Source: JAEMQF01 sp963850525
GTDB lineage: Bacteria > Pseudomonadota > Gammaproteobacteria > Burkholderiales > Burkholderiaceae_C
Assembly (NCBI GenBank): GCA_963850525.1
Contig: CAWKLQ010000008.1
Location: 1,240,001-1,304,000 of the forward strand
Direction: 5' to 3'
DNA: 64,000 nt
Of this stretch, positions 9,574 to 16,562 are shown piece by piece (the first letter of the stretch is position 1; each line of letters starts with the position of its first letter). Under the pieces are notes generated by a model. The model had not been told where the DNA came from. It did no database searches and saw only the letters and a program-made list of their open reading frames with translations. A program made the translations under genes and the position numbers.

Positions 9574-9990
9574 TTACTGGCCGAGCTGCAATGTCTTGAG
9601 CAGCAGCGTCTTGGCGGTGTTCATGACTTCGATGTTGTTCTGGTACGAGCGCGACGCCGAAATCATGTTGACCATCTCTTCCACCGGGTTCACGTTGCTG
9701 TAGGTCACGTAGCCCTCGGTGTCGGCTTGCGGGTGCTTCGGGTCGTGCACGCGCCGCCCCGGGGTCTGACTCTCGCTGATCGTGCTCACCGTGACGCCGG
9801 CTGACGCGGCATCGTTCGCGGTTGCGCCGAACAACTGCGTCTGGAACGTGACCTGGCGCGCCTTGTAGGCCTGGCCGTCGGGGCCGGCGACGGTGTCGGC
9901 GTTGGCCAGGTTCGACGCGACGACGTTCAGGCGCTGGCTTTGCGCGCTGATGGCGCTGCCTGCCACATTAAAGATGTTCAACATTGACAT
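9574..9990 (-). CDS. flgC: Flagellar proximal rod protein FlgC
   Basis: The product starts MSMLNIFNVAGSAISAQSQR and contains VVASNLANADTVAGPDGQAY, the FlgC signature; the C-terminal motif is SNVNPVEEMVNMISASRSYQ. Three ATGs lie close together. The one at 9990 has an AAGGA motif about six bases upstream, and the one at 9993 is the main alternative. FlgC is a proximal rod component. It follows flgB closely and is probably coupled to it. Confidence 0.95.
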   Translation of the reverse strand: MSMLNIFNVAGSAISAQSQRLNVVASNLANADTVAGPDGQAYKARQVTFQTQLFGATANDAASAGVTVSTISESQTPGRRVHDPKHPQADTEGYVTYSNVNPVEEMVNMISASRSYQNNIEVMNTAKTLLLKTLQLGQ

Positions 9991-10004
9991 CATTCATCCT
10001 TCGC

Positions 10005-10421
10005 CTACTGGCCCTTGATCGCATCAAGCATGGTCCGCACATGGCCGTTGATGAAGCGCAGCGTCGCTTCGTACTTGACGGCGTTGTCGGCGAACGCCGC
10101 GCGCTCGCGGTCCATGTCGACGCTGTTGCGGTCCAGGCTGGTCTGGCTGGGCGTTGCGTAGTTGAGCGCGGCCTGAGCTCCCGCTGCACCTGCACTGCCG
10201 ATGTGGCCGGGGCTGGAACGTTGCAGGCCCTGCCCGAATCTTGCAGAACCGGGCAGCGCCGCGGTCGCCTCGCGCAGCGCCTGCGCAAAGTCGAAGTCGC
10301 GCGCCACGTAGCCGGGCGTGTCGGCGTTCGCGATATTGCTCGCTATCAGGCGCTGGCGCTGCGAGCGCAGGGTGAGGGCCTGTCCCTGGAAGTCGAGTGT
10401 GTCGTTCAATCGGTTCAACAT
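10005..10421 (-). CDS. flgB: Flagellar proximal rod protein FlgB
   Basis: The protein has 138 residues: MLNRLNDTLDFQGQALTLRS followed by IASNIANADTPGYVARDFDF. The start at 10421 is preceded by GTGGAGAAG, a reasonable ribosome binding site; the frame is open further upstream without family similarity. FlgB is the rod subunit nearest the MS ring. It is the first gene of the minus-strand series ending in flgL, so the operon promoter should lie between it and flgA. Confidence 0.95.
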   Translation of the reverse strand: MLNRLNDTLDFQGQALTLRSQRQRLIASNIANADTPGYVARDFDFAQALREATAALPGSARFGQGLQRSSPGHIGSAGAAGAQAALNYATPSQTSLDRNSVDMDRERAAFADNAVKYEATLRFINGHVRTMLDAIKGQ

Positions 10422-10509
10422 GGTGCTGCTTCTCCACAGCAGGCCGCCCGCGACCTGCCACTTTGGCGATGTGAAGCCATTCTGGTAAGCACAGGCGTTA
10501 TTCATTAGC

Positions 10510-10541
10510 GCGAATAGAGGCGCGATGCCTGCCCTATTCGC
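10510..10541. promoter_or_regulatory. Candidate FlhDC box between flgB and flgA
   Basis: Two perfect inverted half-sites, GCGAATAG (10510-10517) and CTATTCGC (10534-10541), are separated by 16 bases. The enterobacterial FlhDC box has AATAG and CTATT half-sites with a comparable 14-16 base distance. The position, 89 bp from flgB and 39 bp from flgA on divergent strands, is where FlhDC acts in Escherichia coli and Salmonella. flhD and flhC are in this window. Binding is inferred. Confidence 0.5.
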
Positions 10542-10579
10542 TGCCCCCTTGCGAATGCTTACGGCCTAGAGTCGCGTCC

Positions 10580-11326
10580 ATGCTTTGGCGATTGCAGATC
10601 GGCCCTCGGGTGCGCGCGACTTGGCTCGCATGCGCGGTCTGGCTGTGCGCCGCGGGCGCCGCCGCCGCACCGGAAACGCCACCGCAGGCGCAGCGCGTGC
10701 CGCAGCCGCCCTGGGCCGGCCAGGTGCAGCAGTTCGCGCACGACGCCGCACGTCACGAGTCGCCGGGGCGACGCATCGAAGTGGTGGTCGGCACGCTCGA
10801 CTCGCGCCTGCGCCTTGCGCCCTGCCAGCGCACCCAGCCGTATCTCGCGGGCTCAGCGCGTCTATGGGGGCGCAGCCGCGTCGGCTTGCGCTGCGTCGAA
10901 GGCGGCCCAGCGTGGAACGTGTTCGTTCCGGTCACGGTCAAGGTATTCGGCGCGGCGCTCGTGGTTGCGGCGGCCTTGCCTGCGGGCCATGTGGTCGCCG
11001 CGACCGACTTGGCTCAAGCCGAAGTCGACCTGGCCGATAACCCATCCAGCGCGTTCACCGAGCCGGCGCGCGCCACCGGACGCGCCCTGGTTCGCGCCGT
11101 CTCGGCCGGGCAGGTGCTGCGCGAATCGCACTTGCGGCCACGCATCTGGTTCGCCGCCGGCGACGAAGTCAGACTCGTCGCGCGCGGCAGCGGTTTCCAG
11201 GTCGCCAGCACGGGCCAGGCGCTGACGCCTGGCATCGAAGGCCAGCCGGCGCGCGCGCGCACCGAGTCGGGCCGTGTCGTGGTGGGTTCTCCGGTGGCGC
11301 AAAAAGAGATCGATCTCACGCAATAG
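10580..11326 (+). CDS. flgA: P-ring assembly chaperone FlgA
   Basis: The protein has 248 residues with a signal peptide (ATWLACAVWLCAAGAAAA), followed by the SAF-type domain pattern of FlgA (RIEVVVGTLDSRLRLAPCQR, then AALPAGHVVAATDL near residue 135 and GRALVRAVSAGQVLRESHL). FlgA is periplasmic and helps FlgI assemble into the P ring. It diverges from flgB and leads flgA-flgM-flgN. A GC-rich hairpin begins three bases after its stop. Confidence 0.93.
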   Translation: MLWRLQIGPRVRATWLACAVWLCAAGAAAAPETPPQAQRVPQPPWAGQVQQFAHDAARHESPGRRIEVVVGTLDSRLRLAPCQRTQPYLAGSARLWGRSRVGLRCVEGGPAWNVFVPVTVKVFGAALVVAAALPAGHVVAATDLAQAEVDLADNPSSAFTEPARATGRALVRAVSAGQVLRESHLRPRIWFAAGDEVRLVARGSGFQVASTGQALTPGIEGQPARARTESGRVVVGSPVAQKEIDLTQ

Positions 11327-11328
11327 AT

Positions 11329-11373
11329 GGCGCCCCCAGGGCCGGGCTGCGCCCAGCCCGCCCCCCGCGGGGG
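11329..11373 (+). repeat. GC-rich hairpin element after flgA
   Basis: The element opens GGCGCCCCCAG and closes CCGCCCCCCGCGGGGG, with an inner stem CGGGCTG/CAGCCCG. The same layout occurs in reverse at 41846-41888, directly after another stop codon. It may slow or end transcription, but there is no T-run. Confidence 0.5.
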
Positions 11374-11440
11374 TCAAGGAAACTTGGGGCGGCCCGGCGT
11401 TTCCTTGTGACGGTTTACCGGGTGGCTGCATAAATGGCCT

Positions 11441-11467
11441 TAAAGTTACCGATGGAAAGATCGATAA
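11441..11467 (+). promoter_or_regulatory. Sigma-28 (FliA) promoter of flgM
   Basis: TAAAGTTA (11441-11448), an 11-base spacer, then ATCGATAA (11460-11467). The FliA consensus is TAAAGTTT-N11-GCCGATAA, so this is close and has exact spacing. It lies 50 bp upstream of flgM and would let flgMN be transcribed late, independently of flgA. Confidence 0.8.
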
Positions 11468-11517
11468 CCCATGCAAGTCGAGCCGGCAGTCCCCCTGCCG
11501 GCCGTTTGGAGAAGCGC

Positions 11518-11835
11518 ATGAAGATCGGACAACCGGCAGATCAACCCGTGGTCACGCCCGCGGCCAGCGAGGCCAAGTCGCCCGCCGACAAGGCCAAAGC
11601 CAAGGCCGGCGTGACCGACGCCGCAGCCGGCGGCGCGAGCGCCAAGGTGAAGTTGTCGGACGCCGTGTCGGGCTTGCTCGCCGGCAAGGAAGTCAACGCC
11701 GACGTCTTCGACGCCGCCAAAGTGGACCGCCTCTCCACCGCAATTGCCCAGGGCAAGTTCGTCGTCAATCCCGCCGCGGTTGCCGACAAGCTCATCGCCA
11801 ATGCGCTCGAACTGCTCGACAAACGGACACAGTGA
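11518..11835 (+). CDS. flgM: Anti-sigma-28 factor FlgM
   Basis: The product has 105 residues, starting MKIGQPADQPV after a TTGGAGAAG ribosome binding site. The C-terminal half has the FlgM pattern: VKLSDAVSG, then DVFDAAKVDRLSTAIAQGKF and VNPAAVADKLIANALELL. FlgM holds FliA inactive in the cytoplasm until the hook-basal body is finished, then is exported. fliA is 1.4 kb away, and a FliA-type promoter precedes this gene, giving the usual negative feedback. Confidence 0.93.
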   Translation: MKIGQPADQPVVTPAASEAKSPADKAKAKAGVTDAAAGGASAKVKLSDAVSGLLAGKEVNADVFDAAKVDRLSTAIAQGKFVVNPAAVADKLIANALELLDKRTQ

Positions 11836-13204
11836 ATCTCGATCGCTGCACGCACAATCCCGAACCATGACCGCAGATCCGCGCATCAACGTCAGGCCAG
11901 ACGAGTCCCCCCACACCCTGGAAGCCACACTGAGCCGGGTGGAAGGGCATTTGGCGAACCTGGGCACCGCTCTCTGCGCGCGTGACTTGAGCGCGATTGC
12001 CCAGCACGGCAACGGCCTGCACCAGGCGCTCACCCAAGCCGTCGATCGTTTCACGCTCGCTGCCAAACAGGGCTCCGTTCCCGAGCCGCTGCGGCGCCGC
12101 CTGGCGCACGCGAGTGCGCTCGTCGCCGCGCAGCGCGAAGCGTTGGCGCGAGCCACCGCCGCGCTGGACCGCGCCATCGACGTGCTGTTGCCGCGTCCGA
12201 GCGCGGGCAGCGGCTATTCGCGCGACGGCCTGGCCGAGCGCAGCAAAAGCGCGGGGGTGATTCAGGTCTGAGGCTTGGAGGCTTGGGTCAGGTCTTGCCT
12301 TTTGCCCCCTCGCCCTCAGCGGGAACAATTCGGCCGGTGAGAGGGGGCAAAAGGCAAGACCTGACCCCATTCGTACATTCGCATAGACATACACCGCACG
12401 CCCGTCGTCGCAGCGCAATACGGCATGCGCCTGGCGTGACGCGATCTCAAACTCCAGGCTGACGAGCCAGGCGCCCGGGCGCAACTCGCGCGCCGCCTTC
12501 GCCGCCGCGCGCGCCATGCTCTCGGGGCGTTGGAACAGGTAGACCATCGCGCAGTCCGACCAGTCGGCAGCCCAGATGTCGGCGCGCTCGATCTGCGCGA
12601 ACTTGCAGCGCCAGGCGCACAGCAGTGCGAGCGGCCGGCTCCATTCGATGCCTCTCAGGCGCGCCCGCGGATAGGCAGCGCGCAGCTCGATCAATCCCGC
12701 CCCGAGGCCGCAGCCGGCGTCGACGATGCACGCGCCGTCGGCAAGCGGCGCGACTTCGGCCAGGCCGCGCAGCGCGCCCTGCGGCGTGGGAAAGAGCGGC
12801 GCATCACGCCACGCCCGCAGGGGGTAGAGCGCAGCGAGCAAGGCCAGCGGCAACAGCCACGTCCACGCGGGCAGCGCGGTGCCCAGGCTGCTCGCGGCAA
12901 ACGACAGCGGAAATCCGCAAACCAGGAACACTCGGCGCCAGCGTGTCGCGCCGAGCGGGGCGATGGCACCTGCCGCACCACCCAAGGTGGCGACGAACGC
13001 CGCGAGGTCCAGCGTTACGCCGGCCGCGCGCAGGCCAAAGAACAGCGCCCACGCCAGCGCCCAGACGAGTAGCGCGGGGAGCGGCCAACGCAGCGGCCAG
13101 CCCAGCGGCCGACGCAATTCCCGATCGGGTGTCGAAGGCGCGGCAGCGCTTGCGCCGGGATGATGGCGCTGGCGCACGGGTGCACTCACGAGGAGCCGGC
13201 CCAC
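11792..13204 (-). CDS. Membrane-anchored SAM-dependent methyltransferase, 3' end replaced by a repeat element
   Basis: Only about residues 1-275 (12370-13204) look genuine. There are four hydrophobic segments near residues 40-130 (LPALLVWALAWALFFGL, WTWLLPLALLAALYPL). A class I methyltransferase core follows, with motif I VDAGCGLGAGLIEL and an acidic strand end GIEWS. The frame then runs through the inverted-repeat element (SGLAFCPLSPAE) and on antisense to flgN and part of flgM before stopping at 11792. The tail is therefore not conserved coding sequence. The substrate is unknown. The gene starts 24 bp after fliA and may be cotranscribed with it. Confidence 0.5.
   Translation of the reverse strand: MGRLLVSAPVRQRHHPGASAAAPSTPDRELRRPLGWPLRWPLPALLVWALAWALFFGLRAAGVTLDLAAFVATLGGAAGAIAPLGATRWRRVFLVCGFPLSFAASSLGTALPAWTWLLPLALLAALYPLRAWRDAPLFPTPQGALRGLAEVAPLADGACIVDAGCGLGAGLIELRAAYPRARLRGIEWSRPLALLCAWRCKFAQIERADIWAADWSDCAMVYLFQRPESMARAAAKAARELRPGAWLVSLEFEIASRQAHAVLRCDDGRAVYVYANVRMGSGLAFCPLSPAELFPLRARGQKARPDPSLQASDLNHPRAFAALGQAVARIAAARARTRQQHVDGAVQRGGGSRQRFALRGDERTRVRQAAPQRLGNGALFGSERETIDGLGERLVQAVAVLGNRAQVTRAESGAQVRQMPFHPAQCGFQGVGGLVWPDVDARICGHGSGLCVQRSRFTVSVCRAVRAHWR
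11867..12271 (+). CDS. flgN: Flagellar export chaperone FlgN
   Basis: The product has 134 residues, mostly helical (LEATLSRVEGHLANLGTALC, then LRRRLAHASALVAAQREAL). It lies 31 bp after flgM, the standard place for flgN. FlgN escorts FlgK and FlgL to the export gate. The sequence family is poorly conserved, so the call rests mainly on position, length and helical character. A repeat element starts 14 bp after the stop. Confidence 0.75.
   Translation: MTADPRINVRPDESPHTLEATLSRVEGHLANLGTALCARDLSAIAQHGNGLHQALTQAVDRFTLAAKQGSVPEPLRRRLAHASALVAAQREALARATAALDRAIDVLLPRPSAGSGYSRDGLAERSKSAGVIQV
12285..12368. mobile_element. 84-bp inverted-repeat element, copy 1
   Basis: The arms, beginning GGGTCAGGTCTTGCCTTTTG, are about 27 bp and perfectly inverted around a 29-base unrelated loop. 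The same arms occur at 49597-49682 and 51254-51337 with different loops. Arms of this kind are known as non-autonomous elements or REP units of IS200/RAYT-type transposases; no transposase is in the window. Confidence 0.75.
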
Positions 13205-13228
13205 GACGTGCGCCGCCGCCCGGCGCCG

Positions 13229-13942
13229 CTAATACGAACGCAGCTTGACGCGCAGCCGCGCGATCGACTGGCTGTGCAGCTGGCAGACGCGCGACTCGGT
13301 GACTTTCAGCACCGCGGCAATCTCTTTCAGATTCATGTCGTGCTCGTAGTACATGCTCATCACGTACTGCTCGCGTTCCGGCAGGTGCTTGATGGCCTCG
13401 ACGAGCGCCGCGCGCATGCGCCCGTCTTCCAGGCGCGCCAGCGGGTTCTCGGTTTCCGCGCCGACGTGGCGGTCCAGAAAGTCGTCTTCGCTGCCCGACC
13501 CCGTCATGTCTTCCAGGTAGACGAGCTGGGTGCCACGCACCCGGCCCAGCAGCTCCTGGTAGTCGGCAAGCGTCAGTTGCATTTCCTTGGCGATTTCGCT
13601 TTCCACCGGCGCGCGCCCGAGGCGCTGCTCGAGCCGGTGCACTGCGGCTTCGATCGAACGCTGCTGCTTGCGCGTGCCGCGCGACAGGTAGTCGGTGCCG
13701 CGCAATTCGTCGAGCATGGCGCCGCGAATGCGCTGCGTCGCAAAGGTTTCGAACTGCACGCCGAGCGCCGTGTCGAAGCGCGACAGCGCGTCGGTCAGGC
13801 CGATCATGCCCACCTGCACCAGGTCGTCGAGCTCGACGTTGGCGGGCAGTTTGGCCAGCATCTGGTGCGCCAGGCGGCGTACCAGCGGGCTGTATTGTTT
13901 GAGCATCGAGTTGACGTCGAGCTTGCCTTTGGCGGTGTACAT
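13229..13942 (-). CDS. fliA: Flagellar sigma factor 28
   Basis: The protein has 237 residues. Region 2 is present (LVQVGMIGLTDALSRFD, then FETFATQRIRGAMLDELR). Region 3 follows, then region 4 with the helix-turn-helix NLKEIAAVLKVTESRVCQLH. FliA directs RNA polymerase to late flagellar and chemotaxis promoters, five candidates of which are in this window. The ATG at 13942 was chosen because the product then begins MYTAKGKLDVN as in relatives; an upstream TTG is possible. The gene is last in flhB-flhA-flhF-flhG-fliA. Confidence 0.96.
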   Translation of the reverse strand: MYTAKGKLDVNSMLKQYSPLVRRLAHQMLAKLPANVELDDLVQVGMIGLTDALSRFDTALGVQFETFATQRIRGAMLDELRGTDYLSRGTRKQQRSIEAAVHRLEQRLGRAPVESEIAKEMQLTLADYQELLGRVRGTQLVYLEDMTGSGSEDDFLDRHVGAETENPLARLEDGRMRAALVEAIKHLPEREQYVMSMYYEHDMNLKEIAAVLKVTESRVCQLHSQSIARLRVKLRSY

Positions 13943-13965
13943 CGTTTGTCTCGGCTCCGGGGGGA

Positions 13966-14838
13966 TCAATTCATCAATTCAGGGTGCGGCGCGTGTTGCT
14001 GCTGCAGGGCGTCGTTCAGGCTCGCGTGCGCGCCCAGCCGAGGCCGCGCTGCGCCGCTCACGCCCGGGCTGTTCAGCCATTGCCGCGCCCAGCGCTGCAG
14101 CTCGGGGGGCGCGGCGTCGCTCGCCTGCGCTGCCGGATCGATGCGAAAGGCCTGGCGCACCGTCGCGTGCAAATAAAGTTCGGCGCACGACGCGAGCTGG
14201 TCGGCGATGCGCGCGGCGCGCGGCGACGCCGCCTGCGCGCCGAGCAGCACGTCGTGCACCAGCAGCGCGGCGCGCTGCGCGAGCAGCTTGAGCGCGCCGT
14301 ACGCATGCGTCACGCTGCTCGGGCGGTCGTCGCACAGCAGCAGCGGCACCACGTCGCGGCGCGCCGCGTGGCGCGGGTCGTGGCGCGAGAACAGGCGGCA
14401 CAAGTCCGCCGCGGGCGCGTGCACGAGCACAACGTCGATCTCGCCCGCGGGGCCGCCGGTTGCGTCGGCGATCGCGTCGAGCAGCGCCGAGGTGAAGCCT
14501 TCGGCGTCGATGCAAAACGCCGGCAGGCCGCGCGCCGCAAGGTAGGCGACTTGCGGCGACAAATACTCGATGGCCCGGCCCAAGTCGACGAGCACGGACG
14601 CGTCGGCCTGGGCGGCGCGTTCGCCGGCGTCGACGACGAGCGTGCGCGCCCCGTGCGCGGCGAAAGCGCTGCACAGGCGCTCGAGCATGAAGCCGCCAAA
14701 ACCGATGTGCGGGTTCGACACGACCGGTACGAAGCGCAGGCTGTGCCCGGAAAAGAGCTGGCGCAAGCCGTGCGCCTGGTCCAGCGGCGCCAGGTGCGCG
14801 GCTGCGCTCGGCAGCGCGAAGCTCGTGTCAGCGCTCAT
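13966..14838 (-). CDS. flhG: FlhG/FleN-like MinD-fold protein without a canonical Walker A motif
   Basis: The protein has about 290 residues. It sits between flhF and fliA, exactly where flhG lies, and has the MinD/ParA-like order of strands (RFVPVVSNPHIGFGG, then ARTLVVDAGERA and EIDVVLVHAPAA). The place of the P-loop, normally KGGVGKT, reads NPHIGFGGFML and lacks the conserved lysines and threonine. FlhG normally limits flagellar number with FlhF through ATP-dependent dimerisation; ATP use is doubtful here. The start could also be the ATG at 14865. Confidence 0.65.
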   Translation of the reverse strand: MSADTSFALPSAAAHLAPLDQAHGLRQLFSGHSLRFVPVVSNPHIGFGGFMLERLCSAFAAHGARTLVVDAGERAAQADASVLVDLGRAIEYLSPQVAYLAARGLPAFCIDAEGFTSALLDAIADATGGPAGEIDVVLVHAPAADLCRLFSRHDPRHAARRDVVPLLLCDDRPSSVTHAYGALKLLAQRAALLVHDVLLGAQAASPRAARIADQLASCAELYLHATVRQAFRIDPAAQASDAAPPELQRWARQWLNSPGVSGAARPRLGAHASLNDALQQQHAPHPELMN

Positions 14839-14857
14839 GGCGTGGCCCGGGGCGGCG

Positions 14858-16468
14858 TCATGCATACGCGGCTCGCGCACTTTGCGCCGCCGCGGCGTGC
14901 TGCGGCGCGGCGCTGAAGATCAAAGGCAGGTCCTCCGCCTCGAAGCGGTACGCGCTCCAGGCCGTGGCGCGCATCGCCAGGTGCACCAGCACATGCGAAC
15001 TCAAGCGGTGCCAGTCTTCCGGAACGCGCTGGCCGTTGGCCACGCCCAGCACCGGCAGCTTGTGGCGGATCACGATGTCCAGCGCCGGTGCGAGCTTCAC
15101 GGCTTCGTCCATTTTCGAGAGGATCACGCCGCGCGCCAGCGGTGCGCGGTACGAGACGATCACGTCTTCGAGCGTCTCGCCTTGTGCCGCGGCGTTGAGC
15201 ACGAGCAGCTTCTTGATCGACGCATGGTCCAGCATGTCGAGCAGTTCGGCGGTGCGCACGTCGCGCTGCGCCATGCCGGCCGTGTCGATCAGCACCATCT
15301 TCTTGCCGGCGAGCATTTGCAGCAGGTCTTCGAGCGACGCTTTGTCGTGCGCCGTGTGCACGGGCACGCCCAGGATGCGGCCGTAGGCGCGAAGCTGTTC
15401 GTGGGCGCCGACGCGGTACGCGTCCAGCGTCACCAGCCCGAGGTGCGCGGCGCCGTACTTGGCGGCAAACGCCGCGGCGAGTTTGGCCGTGCTCGTCGTC
15501 TTGCCCACGCCGGTGGCGCCGACGAGCGCGTACACGCCGCCCTCGTCTTCCAGCGCGGGTTCGGCTTCGCCGGTGAGCAGGTTGCGCTGCAGAATGCCGG
15601 CCGCCCACTGCGCTTCGTCGGTGACGCTCTGCGTCATGTGCTCGGCGAGTTTGCGGATCAGCGCCGCGGAAAAGCCGCAATCGAGCAGGCGCTGCGTCAG
15701 GCGCGCGTGCGCCGGATGGCGCTGCAATTTGTCCATGAAGGCGAGCGCGCCGAAGCGGTCTTCGATCAGGCCTTTCACCTGGCGCAGCTCGGCCATCATC
15801 GCCTGCTGGTTGCGCTGCGCGGCGGCGAGTTCGGCGCTGGGTGCTGTGGGGCGCGCGGCGTTGGGCACACCGACATTGGGCAGCGGTGCTGCCGGGCGCG
15901 CTGGAGCGGGCTGCGGCGTGCGCTCGGCCAGCGGTTCGAACCAGGTCGGGTCGCTGACCATCGATGGCGGCAGCGCGATGGGCGCGCCGAACTGCGGTTC
16001 GCTCGCGTGCACGGTGGCCTGCGCCGGTGCTGCCGCAGGCAGCGCGGCTCGCGCAGCCGCCGGCACGCTGCGCATCGGCGCCTGGGCCAGGACGCGCTTG
16101 GCGAGCGCCTCGCTCGCCTCTTCGCGCAGCGCGGTTTCGCGGCGCTTGAGCATGCGCTCGCGCACATAACTCTGGAACGACATCGTGCTCATGCCGAGCT
16201 GGCCGACGTCTTGCGCGACGCTGGGTTCGGCGCGCACGGCAGCAGCCATCGGCGCGGAAAACGCCGGCGCCGCCGGTGCCTGGCGCACTGCCGGCGAGCC
16301 TGCCGCGACGCGCTCGAACTGCGCCAGGCTTTCCGGCGCCATCGCCACGACTTCGATGCCTTCCAGGCAAGGTTTCGTGGAGAGCACGACGGCGTCTTCG
16401 CCGAAGGCCTGGCGCACGCCGGCGAGCGCCTCGCGCGCGGTGCGCGCCGTGAATCGTTTGACGTTCAT
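14858..16468 (-). CDS. flhF: Flagellar SRP-like GTPase FlhF
   Basis: The protein has 536 residues: MNVKRFTARTAREALAGVRQ, a long Ala/Pro-rich B domain, then an SRP-type NG domain. The P-loop GATGVGKTTSTAKLAAAFA is near residue 315. It is followed by LVTLDAYRVGAHEQLRAYG, VLIDTAGMAQRD and LSKMDEAVKLAPALDIV, all standard G motifs. FlhF marks the site and number of flagella at the inner membrane. It lies between flhA and flhG. Confidence 0.95.
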   Translation of the reverse strand: MNVKRFTARTAREALAGVRQAFGEDAVVLSTKPCLEGIEVVAMAPESLAQFERVAAGSPAVRQAPAAPAFSAPMAAAVRAEPSVAQDVGQLGMSTMSFQSYVRERMLKRRETALREEASEALAKRVLAQAPMRSVPAAARAALPAAAPAQATVHASEPQFGAPIALPPSMVSDPTWFEPLAERTPQPAPARPAAPLPNVGVPNAARPTAPSAELAAAQRNQQAMMAELRQVKGLIEDRFGALAFMDKLQRHPAHARLTQRLLDCGFSAALIRKLAEHMTQSVTDEAQWAAGILQRNLLTGEAEPALEDEGGVYALVGATGVGKTTSTAKLAAAFAAKYGAAHLGLVTLDAYRVGAHEQLRAYGRILGVPVHTAHDKASLEDLLQMLAGKKMVLIDTAGMAQRDVRTAELLDMLDHASIKKLLVLNAAAQGETLEDVIVSYRAPLARGVILSKMDEAVKLAPALDIVIRHKLPVLGVANGQRVPEDWHRLSSHVLVHLAMRATAWSAYRFEAEDLPLIFSAAPQHAAAAQSARAAYA

Positions 16469-16490
16469 GGGTGGGCTCCGTCAAGTCCCT

Positions 16491-16544
16491 CGTCCCGAGG
16501 TGCGCCGGGATCCACCGGTGGATCCCGACTTTCGTCGGGATGAC
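16491..16544. repeat. Two dRS3-like palindromes between flhF and flhA
   Basis: Two head-to-head copies: a degenerate one at 16491-16516 and GATCCCGACTTTCGTCGGGA at 16518-16544. They fill most of the 94-bp gap between flhA and flhF. Confidence 0.75.
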
Positions 16545-16562
16545 AACTACCGCATGGGTGCT

